A program made the translations under genes and the position numbers. This document shows positions 18,376 to 28,346 of a DNA stretch of 64,000 bases, piece after piece. The notes beneath the pieces were generated by a model, which was given only the letters and a program-made list of their open reading frames with translations, had not been told where the DNA came from and did not search any database. How positions within the stretch are numbered: position 1 is the stretch's first letter; each line of letters begins with the position of its first letter. This stretch comes from Affinundibacterium flavidum (GTDB lineage Bacteria > Pseudomonadota > Gammaproteobacteria > Burkholderiales > Burkholderiaceae_D), in assembly GCF_014284175.1 (NCBI RefSeq), contig NZ_JACOGA010000010.1:124001-188000 (forward strand). The letters run 5' to 3'.

Positions 18376-19905
18376 ATGTTTAAAAAGTTTTTCTTGGGTT
18401 TGAATCTGGTTTTGGTTGGAGTGATGATTTCAGCGTTGCCAGCGCAAGCGCTGAGTACTAAAGCGGTAGCGACACCCGCTGTAGCGCATTTAGAGAAATC
18501 TGTCGTAAAAGTATTTTCTACGTTAAGGGGCCCTGATCCGTTTAAACCCTGGGGCAAGTCTTCTCCGCAAGAAGTCACAGGTTCGGGCGTCGTCATTGAA
18601 GGACGCCGAATTCTAACCAATGCACACGTGGTTGAGTATGCCAGTCAGGTGCAAATTCAAACCGGGCAAGAGGGCGATAAAGTATCGGCGACTGTTGTTG
18701 CGATTTCGCGTGGTATGGATTTGGCGGTCTTAAAATTAGATGACGAGAAGTTTTTCGATACACATGCAGCGGTTGTGCGTAGTAATAAATTACCGGAAGT
18801 GACGGATGCCGTGTTTGCTTATGGTTATCCGACCGGGGGAAACTCGCTCTCCATTACTAAAGGGATAGTCTCGCGCATTGAATTTGTTGATTATGACGGC
18901 AGTACGGGCGGATTACGAATACAAATTGATGCAGCGATTAACCCAGGCAATAGCGGCGGGCCGGTGATCGCTGGCGACAAGATGATAGGACTCGCATTTT
19001 CAGGTTTAATGAACGCGCAAAATATCGGATACATTATTCCGAATGAAGAGATAGAAATTTTCTTAAAAGATGTTGTAGATAATAAGTATGACGGCAAACC
19101 GTCGTTGTTAGATGTGACGCAAACTTTAGAAAATCCAACCGTGCGTGAGTACCTGAAGTTAGATAAAAATGTTGAAGGCTGTATTGTGCATAAACCTTAT
19201 GAAGGTGCTGCGAATAATGGTTTGCAGGAGTGGGATGTGATTACGCATATTGGCGATACGCCGATTGATAATCAGTGCATGGTTAAGCTTAAACCTAGCG
19301 TCAGAGTGATGTTTAAGTACAAAGTGCAACAAGTTACGGCGAGCGGTAGAGTTCCCTTGGGTATTATTCGCTCAGGCAAAGTAATGCAAGTACAAGCCCC
19401 GGTCTACACGTCACGACCACACCTCATAGGCGATTTGCAAGGTGGTTATCCTTCTTATTTTATTTGGGGGCCAATCGTGTTTTCGCGCGCTACAGTCGAA
19501 TATCTGAGCTTTCTCAGTAACAATGCACCAGCTTTGAATGGCTACGCTTACAATGCAAGCCCTTTGGTGACTTTGCGTGGCGAAATGCCGTCGAAGGATC
19601 GAGAAGAATTGGTGGTTGTGAGCTCTCCATTTTTTCCACATAAATTGGTGACTGGCTATAGCAATCGTTTCGGTTCTGTGATCTATTCAATCAACGGCAT
19701 TCCTGTCAAAAGCCTGAAGCATCTGGTTGGTTTGTTACGCGATATGCAGGACGATTTGATTGTAATTCACTATGATCAACGTTACGGCGAAACGATGGTT
19801 CTGCCGCGTAAAGCAATGTTGGCAGCGACTGAAGGTGTCTTATCTGATAACGGAATACGCTCGCAAGGGTCGGTCGATATGATGGCGATTTGGGATGCGA
19901 AGTAA
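18376..19905 (+). CDS. Exported trypsin-like serine protease (HtrA/S1C type)
   Basis: A 509-residue periplasmic or secreted protease. The signal peptide MFKKFFLGLNLVLVGVMISALPAQA suggests the ATG at 18376; an ATG at 18358 would add six residues. Counting from 18376 the triad is His84 (LTNAHVV), Asp115 (GMDLAVL) and Ser193 (NPGNSGGPV). A PDZ-like region follows (NNGLQEWDVITHIGDTPI). The remaining C-terminal part is longer than in DegP and resembles plant-type Deg proteases with a degenerate second PDZ. HtrA proteases degrade misfolded envelope proteins. The gene ends with a good terminator. Confidence 0.88.
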   Translation: MFKKFFLGLNLVLVGVMISALPAQALSTKAVATPAVAHLEKSVVKVFSTLRGPDPFKPWGKSSPQEVTGSGVVIEGRRILTNAHVVEYASQVQIQTGQEGDKVSATVVAISRGMDLAVLKLDDEKFFDTHAAVVRSNKLPEVTDAVFAYGYPTGGNSLSITKGIVSRIEFVDYDGSTGGLRIQIDAAINPGNSGGPVIAGDKMIGLAFSGLMNAQNIGYIIPNEEIEIFLKDVVDNKYDGKPSLLDVTQTLENPTVREYLKLDKNVEGCIVHKPYEGAANNGLQEWDVITHIGDTPIDNQCMVKLKPSVRVMFKYKVQQVTASGRVPLGIIRSGKVMQVQAPVYTSRPHLIGDLQGGYPSYFIWGPIVFSRATVEYLSFLSNNAPALNGYAYNASPLVTLRGEMPSKDREELVVVSSPFFPHKLVTGYSNRFGSVIYSINGIPVKSLKHLVGLLRDMQDDLIVIHYDQRYGETMVLPRKAMLAATEGVLSDNGIRSQGSVDMMAIWDAK

Positions 19906-19930
19906 ATTGTTGGCACGGTAACGAAGGACG

Positions 19931-19966
19931 AAAAAAGCGCATCAGGTAAATTTGACGCGCTTTTTT
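19931..19966 (+). terminator. Terminator after HtrA-like protease gene
   Basis: AAAAAAGCGC at 19931-19940 pairs with GCGCTTTTTT at 19957-19966, loop of 16 bases, 25 bases after the stop codon. Confidence 0.85.
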
Positions 19967-20084
19967 GTTCGCTTTAATTTTTGAAAATTAAATGTTTGTG
20001 ATTCAGCATGAACTGAAATTCGTTGACGATGCTTGCTTCTAAGCAAAGTCATCCAAGTTCAATTTATGAAAGTAGAAAAGACAT

Positions 20085-20597
20085 ATGGTTCAGACGCAAA
20101 TAACAGAATCCAAATACCTTTCCAGCTTTAGTGTTCTGGTCAAAGTCATAGTGTGTCTATTAGCCTTGAACCTGCTAGTAGAGCGAGTTTTGCAATTGCT
20201 GCCCATCTATACCCTAGGCGATAATTTTAGCCTCAGTAACACACTAATGATGTCTTTGAAATTGCCATTTTTTTGGACCGGCTTGTTGGTGCCAGTAGTG
20301 TATTTATGCGCTTTATGGACGGCCGCAAATGTATTGAAAAAGTATGCGTTAAGCATGTCATTTGATTTGGCCTTACTTCAAGATTTGCGAGCGCTGGGTG
20401 ATTACCTGATGTACGCCGCAATGGCTGCAATATTATTTGTACCAAGCATAGAAGCATGGATTAACCAAGGCTCACGTCATATTAAATGGAACTGGAATAT
20501 TGATGCAGTGAGTGTTGGTATGATAGGTATGATTTTGAAATTTATTGCACAGAATGCGCAAAATTCAAAAGTGAAAAACGATTCGATACCCGAGTAG
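20085..20597 (+). CDS. Four-helix membrane protein, DUF2975-like
   Basis: A 170-residue integral membrane protein with four hydrophobic segments at about residues 15-40, 60-85, 108-125 and 138-158. Size and helix layout resemble DUF2975 proteins, which often sit beside a small HTH regulator; no such regulator is next to it here. The family match is tentative. It converges on recJ, with 37 bases between the stop codons. The start ATG follows 'gtagaaaagacat', a weak ribosome site. Function unknown. Confidence 0.6.
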   Translation: MVQTQITESKYLSSFSVLVKVIVCLLALNLLVERVLQLLPIYTLGDNFSLSNTLMMSLKLPFFWTGLLVPVVYLCALWTAANVLKKYALSMSFDLALLQDLRALGDYLMYAAMAAILFVPSIEAWINQGSRHIKWNWNIDAVSVGMIGMILKFIAQNAQNSKVKNDSIPE

Positions 20598-20634
20598 GTA
20601 ACCTTCAGGTACAGGTCTTTATCTCAGATATTGA

Positions 20635-22329
20635 TCAAGCCTGCTCAACATGCTCAACCAATAGCTGTACTTTGGTGACGCCATTGTATTCATTAGCATC
20701 TAGTCTGAACGCTACTTTGACTCGCTCGCCAAAACTGTCGGTATGCCCAAACCAGATGGCATCGTAACGCATTCCATTTTTTTCTAGCAGCATTTTTAAA
20801 TGCCGTTCTTTAAGAATTCTTTGCGATACTAATTTGAATTCATCGCAGAATATGGGCGGTGCAAAACCTTGCCCCCACACTTGGCTGTCCAAGAGTTCAA
20901 TAAAATCGGTGGAGTAATAGGCTTCTTCCAGTACGCCGTCAGTTTCGATAATACGTTCTAATTGCTCTTGTCTTAACCATGATTTACCGACAGCTTCAAA
21001 GGCAATTTGAAACGCTTCAAAGTCTTCAGCACGTATGGTTAAGCCCGCCGCCATCGCATGGCCGCCAAATTTTTGTATCAAACTCGGGGCATGTTTAGAA
21101 ACCAAATCTAAGGCATCGCGTAAATGGAAACCGGGAATTGATCGGCCTGAACCTTTGATCAAACCTTCGTCACCCGGAGCGAAAGTAATTGTCGGGCGAT
21201 AAAATTTGTCTTTTAAACGTGAAGCGACAATCCCGATTACACCCTGGTGCCAAGAGGCGTCGAATACGGTAATAGTGTGTGTGTCTTGCGCTTGAAAATC
21301 ATCTAAATGGAGTAGTGCTACATCTTGCATTTCGCGTTCTATATCTTTGCGATCAGCGTTGATGCTATTGAGTTCTTGTGCAATCTGCCAAGCGCGCCCT
21401 TCATCGTCTGTGGTTAAACACTCGATGCCGAGTGACATGTCTGCCAAACGACCAGCTGCATTTAGTCTGGGGCCGACCGCAAAGCCTAAATCGAAAGGAC
21501 TGGCTAAACGGGGTTCACGACCAGCGACGCGAAAGATCGCGGCAATCCCAGCATGCATGCGACCAGCGCGCATACGCTTAAGACCCTGAGCAACCAGAAT
21601 TCGATTGTTGGGATCGAGTTTTACGACGTCTGCTACTGTTCCCAACGCGACCAGATCGAGCAAGGTATCTAGTTTTGGTTGATTTTGTTGATCGAATGCA
21701 CCACGTTGACGTAGCTCTGCGCGTAATGCTAACAATACATAAAACATGACGCCGACACCCGCCAAGTTTTTACTAGGGAAGTCGCAAAATGGCTGATTAG
21801 GATTAACAATGACGCTCGCTTGCGGCAAGCTATCTGCAGGCAAATGATGATCGGTGACCAGTACTTGTATGCCACGCGCATTCGCGGCAGCGACTCCATC
21901 TATGCTGGCAATGCCGTTATCGACAGTAACGATGATATCGGGTGATTTTTCGCGCGCGGTGAGTTCGACAATTTCCGGTGTTAAGCCATAGCCATATTCA
22001 AATCGATTCGGCACGATGTAATCAACTGTTGCACCTAACATTCTTAAACCACGCAAACCAACCGCACAGGCGGTAGCACCATCACAGTCATAATCCGCCA
22101 CGATTACCAGTTTCTTGTTGGCGGCAATCGCATCGGCTAAGAATTTTGCCGCTTTTTCGCTATTCAGTAATTGATTGGGCGGGATCAATGCAGGCAGATC
22201 CGTCAATAATTCTTCTGCAGTAACGATACCACGCGCCGCAAAAAGCCTCGCCAATACGGGATGCAAACCACTTTGCTTGAGTAATTCTGCCTGGCGAAAT
22301 GGGTAAGGGCGGATGCTGATGCGTGTCAT
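20635..22329 (-). CDS. recJ: Single-stranded-DNA-specific exonuclease RecJ
   Basis: A 564-residue 5'-to-3' exonuclease acting on single-stranded DNA in RecF-pathway recombination, mismatch repair and base excision repair. DHH-family motifs are present: Asp79, Asp81 and Asp83 in ADYDCDGAT, later VDNG, and Asp160-His161-His162 in VTDHHLP, all of which bind the catalytic metal. The DHHA1 part shows KFGGHAMAAGL, and a C-terminal OB domain follows. Length fits the family (about 577 in E. coli). The gene is followed upstream by an RpfE-like gene on the same strand. Confidence 0.96.
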   Translation of the reverse strand: MTRISIRPYPFRQAELLKQSGLHPVLARLFAARGIVTAEELLTDLPALIPPNQLLNSEKAAKFLADAIAANKKLVIVADYDCDGATACAVGLRGLRMLGATVDYIVPNRFEYGYGLTPEIVELTAREKSPDIIVTVDNGIASIDGVAAANARGIQVLVTDHHLPADSLPQASVIVNPNQPFCDFPSKNLAGVGVMFYVLLALRAELRQRGAFDQQNQPKLDTLLDLVALGTVADVVKLDPNNRILVAQGLKRMRAGRMHAGIAAIFRVAGREPRLASPFDLGFAVGPRLNAAGRLADMSLGIECLTTDDEGRAWQIAQELNSINADRKDIEREMQDVALLHLDDFQAQDTHTITVFDASWHQGVIGIVASRLKDKFYRPTITFAPGDEGLIKGSGRSIPGFHLRDALDLVSKHAPSLIQKFGGHAMAAGLTIRAEDFEAFQIAFEAVGKSWLRQEQLERIIETDGVLEEAYYSTDFIELLDSQVWGQGFAPPIFCDEFKLVSQRILKERHLKMLLEKNGMRYDAIWFGHTDSFGERVKVAFRLDANEYNGVTKVQLLVEHVEQA

Positions 22330-22397
22330 AGAATAAGAATGCTGAGTGATGAAAATCTTTAAAATTGGTGCGGAATGTTTTTTACTGCTGCTTGCTG

Positions 22398-23399
22398 CTA
22401 GATTTTAGCGGGTGAATTCGCTAATGCTAATAAAGTTTGAAGACTAGGTTGCCGCCAAAATTTCCATGCTTGTGGCGCCCGACAAGAAATTTGACACAAG
22501 CGTTGACCATCACTCAATACCAGGTGCAAAGTCTTAATCTGCTTATTCTGTAAGGCACCTAAGGCAGGTTCAAACCAGTTTTTTTCTAGCTGATTCATGC
22601 GTGCCAGCCAATTTCCCCAGTCGCTATTGAGTGCGGGTTCTAATAAGTCCTCAACTAAAATGCTAGTTGAATCAGTTTGATCTTTGATGACATTAAAATG
22701 CGGCGTATTCGTTTGATGAATGGTGGCGTGCATTTCTGCACTTCCACTATGCAGCCAAACCGAGTTAATGGTAGTGCGGCCTTGCTCTTCGCGCGCTTGA
22801 TTGACAGGATGAATATGCCACAGCATTTGAATTTCATTTTGTAGTTTGCGCCAGGCCACTTCGTGTTCACCTTTGGCAATCCAAATTTCCATATTGTGAC
22901 CGGCGGCGGCATCGAGACTTGCTGTGTGCATGGCGTGCCACTCGTCGGCATGTAAGAACCAGGTTTTGGCATCACCATAGAGCAGAGGCTTGCCCAATTC
23001 TTCGCAGATTTCTTGTGCGGCATCAAAAAGTGCGCGTGATTCTTTATCATCGATCTCTAAGCGGCGCTGATCCGTCATCACCATGTGGTCGCGTGCAATG
23101 TGGATATGGATGGGGCTTAATGTGAACCAAAATCCGTGCGCTGGCTGTAATCCAAAAGCTTGCATGCGTTGATGCGTCAATGGCGAGCTATTTGCAATAT
23201 TTGTTGGCGTCTTGAATGCGCGTGTCAGCCACGCTTCGTGAGGCAATTGTCTGGCGAACTCATCATGTTCATGTATATTCTTGCCTCGCGCATAGCCCAA
23301 TAGGCTTGCCAGCGAAGGCGTTTTCATTTGCTTGACTAACTCTTTAGCCAAAGCTGCGGGGGGAATGCCAAAAGGCACAATAATTTCTAAATGGCTCAT
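22398..23399 (-). CDS. RpfE-like protein of unknown biochemical function
   Basis: A 333-residue protein without a signal peptide, start taken at the second ATG (MSHLEIIVPFGIPP) rather than six codons upstream. The C-terminal half contains WHIHPVNQAREEQGRTT followed by NSVWL, a phrase I associate with proteins annotated 'regulatory protein RpfE type' in Xanthomonas and with cofactor-independent phosphoglycerate mutase-like proteins of Burkholderiales. No mutase active-site motif is evident. The position next to recJ matches the recJ-rpfE order I recall in the Xanthomonas rpf cluster. The rest of that signalling system (rpfF, rpfC, rpfG) is not in the window, so no quorum-sensing role should be assumed. 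Confidence 0.65.
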   Translation of the reverse strand: MSHLEIIVPFGIPPAALAKELVKQMKTPSLASLLGYARGKNIHEHDEFARQLPHEAWLTRAFKTPTNIANSSPLTHQRMQAFGLQPAHGFWFTLSPIHIHIARDHMVMTDQRRLEIDDKESRALFDAAQEICEELGKPLLYGDAKTWFLHADEWHAMHTASLDAAAGHNMEIWIAKGEHEVAWRKLQNEIQMLWHIHPVNQAREEQGRTTINSVWLHSGSAEMHATIHQTNTPHFNVIKDQTDSTSILVEDLLEPALNSDWGNWLARMNQLEKNWFEPALGALQNKQIKTLHLVLSDGQRLCQISCRAPQAWKFWRQPSLQTLLALANSPAKI

Positions 23400-23575
23400 A
23401 GTGTCATTGTATGGCAAACTACGGGCTCTTGAAGATTTGCCAGCTTTTTTTCATCGATTTAACTTAATCAGGCTTGATGTGACCGTGTTGTTGAGCATCA
23501 ATGGGGGAAATAGCTTGCTGCTTCTGGCAAGAGTAGTTTTATGTTCGTAATTAATTTCTTTGGAATACCAACTTT

Positions 23576-24832
23576 GTGAAAAACCTCTCTTTTGAATGGT
23601 TAGTCGGCTTACGCTACACCCGCGCCGGGCGTCGCAGTAGTCGCAATAGCTTTATTTCTTTTATTTCCCTTATTTCTATGGCCGGCATCGCGCTTGGTGT
23701 CGCGGCCTTAATCATTGTTTTGTCGGTCATGAATGGATTTCAGAAGGAAGTCCGTGACCGCATGCTTTCTGTGTTGCCTCACATAGAAGTATTTGATGCC
23801 AGTGGTGTGATCCCAGATTGGCAAGCGACCGCGCAGCAAACTTTGAAGCATCCAGCAGTCCTTGCTGCAGCGCCGTATGTCGACGCGCAAAGTATGATCG
23901 TGAATGATGGCGTGATGCGTGGTGCCATGTTACGCGGTATTCTGCCAGAAGATGAACCTAAAGTTTCTATCATTGCGACTAAGGTCAAAGCAGGTAAATT
24001 AACGGATCTGAAAGAAGGCGCTTTCAATATAATTTTGGGTGTTGATTTGGCGCGAGCCATGCATGTAGGCATAGGCGATAAAGTTACATTAGCCGCGCCT
24101 GAAGGTCAACTTACACCAGCGGGCACCATCCCGCGTTTAAAAGGCTTTACTGTCGTAGCAGTGTTCGAGGCAGGGCATTACGAATTCGACTCTGGCATGG
24201 CGTTTATTCATATCGCGGATGCGCAAAAATTCTTTCGTCAGGAAGCACCGACCGGCGTACGTCTAAAAATCAAAGACATGTTAAAAGCGCCGCAAGTCGC
24301 ATTTGAATTGAGTCGAACATTGGGTGGTAGTTTAATTGCACGTGACTGGTCACAACAGAACAGCAATTATTTCGCGGCAGTAAAAACTGAGAAAACCATG
24401 ATGTTCATCATTCTCACTTTGATTATTGCTGTGGCGGCTTTTAATCTGGTCTCGACTTTGGTCATGACTGTCACGGAAAAACAAGCGGATATCGCGATCT
24501 TGCGTACTTTGGGCGCATCGCCTATGTCGATCATGAAAATTTTTATGGTGCAGGGCGGTTTAGTGGGATTGTTTGGCACTGCACTTGGTGTGCTGTCAGG
24601 AATAATTGTCGCTCTGAATATCGATGTCATCGTACCGTTTATTGAGAAAATACTCGGCATACAATTTCTTTCAAAAGAAGTCTATGTAATCAGTACCTTG
24701 CCTTCCGATTTGCATTGGTCAGATGTCTGGACTATCGGCGGTATTGCGATTGTATTGGCATTTTTAGCGACAATTTATCCTAGCTGGCGAGCTGCCCGCG
24801 TTAAACCTGCGGAGGCTCTGCGTTATGAGTAA
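23576..24832 (+). CDS. lolC: Lipoprotein-releasing ABC transporter permease
   Basis: A 418-residue inner-membrane permease of the LolC/LolE family. It works with LolD to release outer-membrane lipoproteins from the inner membrane to the chaperone LolA. The N-terminus is cytoplasmic ([16 protein letters not shown]) and leads to one transmembrane helix at about 28-52. A large periplasmic MacB-like domain follows to about residue 260, then the FtsX-type core with three helices at the C-terminus. Start is GTG at 23576. lolD overlaps its 3' end by 8 bases. No second permease gene is adjacent, so a homodimer of this one protein is likely. Confidence 0.93.
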   Translation: MKNLSFEWLVGLRYTRAGRRSSRNSFISFISLISMAGIALGVAALIIVLSVMNGFQKEVRDRMLSVLPHIEVFDASGVIPDWQATAQQTLKHPAVLAAAPYVDAQSMIVNDGVMRGAMLRGILPEDEPKVSIIATKVKAGKLTDLKEGAFNIILGVDLARAMHVGIGDKVTLAAPEGQLTPAGTIPRLKGFTVVAVFEAGHYEFDSGMAFIHIADAQKFFRQEAPTGVRLKIKDMLKAPQVAFELSRTLGGSLIARDWSQQNSNYFAAVKTEKTMMFIILTLIIAVAAFNLVSTLVMTVTEKQADIAILRTLGASPMSIMKIFMVQGGLVGLFGTALGVLSGIIVALNIDVIVPFIEKILGIQFLSKEVYVISTLPSDLHWSDVWTIGGIAIVLAFLATIYPSWRAARVKPAEALRYE

Positions 24833-25511
24833 AGTTCAAACAGTTTTGTCTTGTAAAAATCTGGCAAAAACCTTTGGTCAAGGCGAACAGGCAGTGAAAG
24901 TGCTGGAGTCGGTTGAGTTCTCAATACAAGCTGGCGAGCGGGTCGCCATCGTTGGAGCCTCAGGTTCTGGTAAATCGACCTTATTGCATTTATTGGGCGG
25001 ATTAGATACGCCGAGTCGAGGTATCGTTAATTTATTAGGCTATGATTTTGCGAATATGAACGAATCTGCGCGCGGTGATTTGCGCAATAAATCCTTAGGC
25101 TTTGTGTACCAGTTTCATCATCTCTTGCCGGAATTTTCAGCGCTCGATAATGTCGCTATGCCTTTGCTAATTCGCCGTATGCCGCGAGCAGAAGCACAAG
25201 CAATTGCGAAGACAATGTTAAGTAAAGTGGGTTTGGAACATCGTATTACTCATGTCCCAGGTGAGCTTTCTGGTGGTGAGCGTCAACGCGTTGCATTGGC
25301 GCGTGCTCTGGTGACGAATCCTGCTTGTGTATTAGCCGATGAACCAACTGGGAATCTTGATCGTGGTATTGCAGATCAAGTATTTGCTTTGATGCTGGAG
25401 TTATCGAAAACGTTGGGAACAGCGTTTGTCATCGTTACGCATGATGCAGACTTGGCGAAACGTTGTGATCGAATCTTGCGATTGACATCGAATGGATTAA
25501 CCGCGGGTTGA
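24825..25511 (+). CDS. lolD: Lipoprotein-releasing ABC transporter ATPase
   Basis: A 228-residue ATPase, the energy subunit of the Lol transporter. Walker A is [17 protein letters not shown] near residue 44, the signature motif is [15 protein letters not shown] near 145, and Walker B is [12 protein letters not shown] with the following switch histidine in VTHD. Length and the HHLLPEF region fit LolD. Its ATG lies within the end of lolC (8-base overlap), so translation of the two is coupled. Confidence 0.95.
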   Translation: MSKVQTVLSCKNLAKTFGQGEQAVKVLESVEFSIQAGERVAIVGASGSGKSTLLHLLGGLDTPSRGIVNLLGYDFANMNESARGDLRNKSLGFVYQFHHLLPEFSALDNVAMPLLIRRMPRAEAQAIAKTMLSKVGLEHRITHVPGELSGGERQRVALARALVTNPACVLADEPTGNLDRGIADQVFALMLELSKTLGTAFVIVTHDADLAKRCDRILRLTSNGLTAG

Positions 25512-25565
25512 TGCTTTGAACCCTAAAAATGCTGATGCGAAAAAAATGAAATTGTGGAGACAAAG

Positions 25566-27170
25566 ATGAAAAAAATTGTACGCACTTATTTATGGATATG
25601 TTTGACCAGTGTGATGGTTGGCCACTTGGCGCATGCGCAGTCGAATGTGCAAGCGAATCCTCCAGTATTGACGACGGCACAAATTGATGCCGTAGTTGAG
25701 TCGGCGATGAAAACTTTTAACGTGCCTGGTATTTCGGTTGCCGTGATTAAAGATGACCAAGTCGTGCATAGCAAAGGCTACGGTGTTCGTTCGATTAAAT
25801 CGAAACTGGCGATGGATGAACATACGTTAGTAGGAATTGCATCGAACTCAAAAGCCTTTACTGCGGCAGCGCTGGCAATCTTAGTCGATGAGAAAAAGCT
25901 GAAATGGAATGAAAAAGTTACCAATATTATTCCTGAGTTCAAACTTTATAACCCCTATGTTACCGATGAATTTACAGTGTTAGATTTGATGACGCATCGT
26001 AGCGGATTGGGTCTTGGGGCGGGCGACTTAATGTTTTTTCCGGATGGCAGCGATTTTACTCTTAAAGACGTGATTCATAATTTACGGTTTTTGAAACCGG
26101 TTTCCAGTTTCCGGGCTAAGTACGATTACGACAATAATTTGTATATTGTCGCTGGTGAAGTGATTAAACGTGTTTCTGGAATGAGCTGGGAAGACTTTAT
26201 TGAACAGCGCATCATGAAGCCGCTAGCCATGAATGAAAGTGCGGCATCAATTACACGTTTAAAGCACGGTGAAAATCAGGTTGACCCTCATGTGCCAGTA
26301 AACGGCGCGTTACAAACGGTACCCTTCAGACCAAATGAAGTGATCAATGCGGCAGGGGGAATTTACAGCAATATTCATGATATGAGCCTATGGGTTCGAA
26401 TGCAGTTAAATAAGGGAACTTATGGCACAGAAAATAAGCAAAGGCTCTTCAGCGAAAAGGTACAACACGAGATGTGGTCGCCACAAACCATATTGCAAAC
26501 AGGCACCAATACAGGAACTTACAACACCCATTTTGCCTCGTACGGTATTGGGTGGGGGTTGAGTGACGTAAAAGGATATAAGCAAGTGGCGCATACCGGT
26601 GGGCTGTTAGGAATGGTCACGCAAGTAACATTAATTCCAGAACTTAAATTAGGAATTATTGTGTTAACGAATCAAGAGTCCGGTGCCGCATTTACGTCGA
26701 TTACGAATACGATTAAAGACAGCTATTTGGGCATGCCAACGATTGACAGAGTAAAAGAAAATCACGAGCGTCAATTAAAGCGTGATGCCGAAAACGATAA
26801 AGAAGTGGCTGATGTATGGAAGGCAATTGAGACGCAACAAAAAAATAAGGCGAATAATAAGATCGACCAGTCGATTTACTTAGGGACTTACAGAGATAAT
26901 TGGTTCGGCGATATCAGTATTCGTGCGGAAAATGGAAAAATGATTTTTAGTGCGAAACGCTCGCCCGCATTAACCGGTGAAATGCATTTTTACAAGGGAA
27001 ATACCTTCATTGTGAAATGGAATGATAGAACGCTTAATGCAGATGCCTATGCTAATTTTGCTTTAGATGTTGAAGGAAAACCTGTGTCTATGTCGATGAA
27101 AGCAATTTCACCTGCAACCGATTTTAGCTTCGATTTTCATGATTTAGATTTCCGCCTTGTAAAACCATAA
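25566..27170 (+). CDS. Exported class C beta-lactamase-like serine hydrolase
   Basis: A 534-residue protein with signal peptide MKKIVRTYLWICLTSVMVGHLAHAQ. The ATG at 25566 has a ribosome site TGGAGA ahead of it; a GTG at 25554 is less likely. The serine hydrolase fold shows Ser93-x-x-Lys96 (ASNSKAF), a YxN motif within YDYDNNLY, and HTGG in place of KTG. A C-terminal domain from about residue 430 (IDQSIYLGTYRDNWFG...) is of the DUF3471 type. Members hydrolyse esters, peptides or D-amino acid amides; few are true beta-lactamases. Substrate unknown. It follows lolD by 54 bases but is probably separate. Confidence 0.85.
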   Translation: MKKIVRTYLWICLTSVMVGHLAHAQSNVQANPPVLTTAQIDAVVESAMKTFNVPGISVAVIKDDQVVHSKGYGVRSIKSKLAMDEHTLVGIASNSKAFTAAALAILVDEKKLKWNEKVTNIIPEFKLYNPYVTDEFTVLDLMTHRSGLGLGAGDLMFFPDGSDFTLKDVIHNLRFLKPVSSFRAKYDYDNNLYIVAGEVIKRVSGMSWEDFIEQRIMKPLAMNESAASITRLKHGENQVDPHVPVNGALQTVPFRPNEVINAAGGIYSNIHDMSLWVRMQLNKGTYGTENKQRLFSEKVQHEMWSPQTILQTGTNTGTYNTHFASYGIGWGLSDVKGYKQVAHTGGLLGMVTQVTLIPELKLGIIVLTNQESGAAFTSITNTIKDSYLGMPTIDRVKENHERQLKRDAENDKEVADVWKAIETQQKNKANNKIDQSIYLGTYRDNWFGDISIRAENGKMIFSAKRSPALTGEMHFYKGNTFIVKWNDRTLNADAYANFALDVEGKPVSMSMKAISPATDFSFDFHDLDFRLVKP

Positions 27171-27366
27171 TTGGGTATTAGTTAAAATAAAGAATTCCTT
27201 ATTTTGTAATAAATCGAGATAAAACAACAGCTTACAAATACTGATTGCATGATCAGGTGTTTTCATTTACAGTACCAATCACTGGATATGCATACAGTTA
27301 TTTGAATGTTTGATCGCTGTGTTCAGTTTTAGCAGTTTCGATAATTATTTATGGGGAATTCGCCAA

Positions 27367-27591
27367 ATGACTAACTTAGAACAATCTTTTGATACACGCT
27401 TTGCTGTGCAATTTTCACCAAGCACATTCTTAATGCGTTTTGGACGTCGCGAAATTTTTGTATGCAAAGATTTTAGAAATCGCCAATATCAAGTGAACCC
27501 TGTGATCGAATGTTCGACTGGCGTTCAGGCTGGGCACTTGGAAATTCTATTGTTTCGTAAATGGTTGGTGATTTTGTCAAAGGCAAGATGA
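27367..27591 (+). CDS. Small hypothetical protein
   Basis: A 74-residue protein. The ATG at 27367 is preferred over an ATG at 27310, because 'ggggaattcgccaa' gives it a possible ribosome site and because the sequence from here on (TNLEQSFDTRFAVQFSPSTF) looks protein-like. It has a basic, aromatic-rich middle (RFGRREIFVCKDFRNRQYQVNP) and a hydrophobic end. I do not recognise the family. No signal peptide or membrane helix is certain. Coding status is likely but not proven. Confidence 0.5.
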   Translation: MTNLEQSFDTRFAVQFSPSTFLMRFGRREIFVCKDFRNRQYQVNPVIECSTGVQAGHLEILLFRKWLVILSKAR

Positions 27592-27707
27592 TTGCGTGTT
27601 TGGCTTTGGTAATTTCAGGATTGTTTTATTGTTGTAGGGGGGCACCCCTAATTAAACTTACCTCATAAGCCTAAAGCCGATCAGAACATACTATTGGGTC
27701 TGTTGTA

Positions 27708-28346
27708 TTAAAAGCCGAGATCTGACAATAAATCATCTACATTTTCCTGATTAAGTTGCACGCCTCCAACAGCTCCTGGGCCGGCTAGCAGATCTTCTTT
27801 TTTCATTGCAGAAATAGTGCCCGCTGGCGCTCCGCTGATAAGTAATTCAAGCAGATCAGTTTCAGTTCTTTCAAGCAGATTCACCACTTTTTTTATGAGT
27901 TGACCCGTCAGATCTTGAAAATCCTGTGCCATCATAATCTCGGACAAAGCCTTTTCCATCGTCATACTATTGCTCTTGGATACGGTAATAAAGCTGTGAG
28001 CTTGATTTGCTATTGCCAATAACTCTTCTTTAGATAAATTTTCTAGCGGGACACGATTGAATTGAGACAGCAATTCTTCAGCATTTTTAGTCGCAGCATG
28101 CTGTAAAGGCAAAGTGTCTTCGACAGTGGATAAAACAGTGTTGGCAGCTTTTTCTGTTAAGACACCTATGTGATTAAGTCTCTCTCGTGCAGAGGGAAAT
28201 TCATTCGATGCTTCAGCTAATATATCGTTGGCGCCAACCCAGGTTAGAGCATCATGTAAAGCCCTAACGACATGCCCTAATCCCTTGTACATCAATTCAG
28301 GATTATCATCTACAGTCCCATTAACTGCCGGTGGTGTTTGATTCAT
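27708..28346 (-). CDS. cheZ: Chemotaxis protein phosphatase CheZ
   Basis: A 212-residue cytoplasmic protein that dephosphorylates CheY-P. The catalytic helix motif AQDFQDLTGQLIKKV (with the Asp and Gln that act on CheY) is present, within a long helical hairpin, and the C-terminal CheY-binding helix is NQENVDDLLSDLGF after a flexible linker. The ATG at 28346 is preferred over that at 28364 because AAAAGG stands just before it. No other chemotaxis or flagellar gene lies in the window, so this is an isolated copy; its cheY partner must be elsewhere. Confidence 0.92.
   Translation of the reverse strand: MNQTPPAVNGTVDDNPELMYKGLGHVVRALHDALTWVGANDILAEASNEFPSARERLNHIGVLTEKAANTVLSTVEDTLPLQHAATKNAEELLSQFNRVPLENLSKEELLAIANQAHSFITVSKSNSMTMEKALSEIMMAQDFQDLTGQLIKKVVNLLERTETDLLELLISGAPAGTISAMKKEDLLAGPGAVGGVQLNQENVDDLLSDLGF

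Noticed and set aside
27635..27650. TAGGGG-GGCA-CCCCTA hairpin as cheZ terminator
   Set aside because: No T-run follows on the minus strand and it lies 58 bases beyond the stop; too weak to call.
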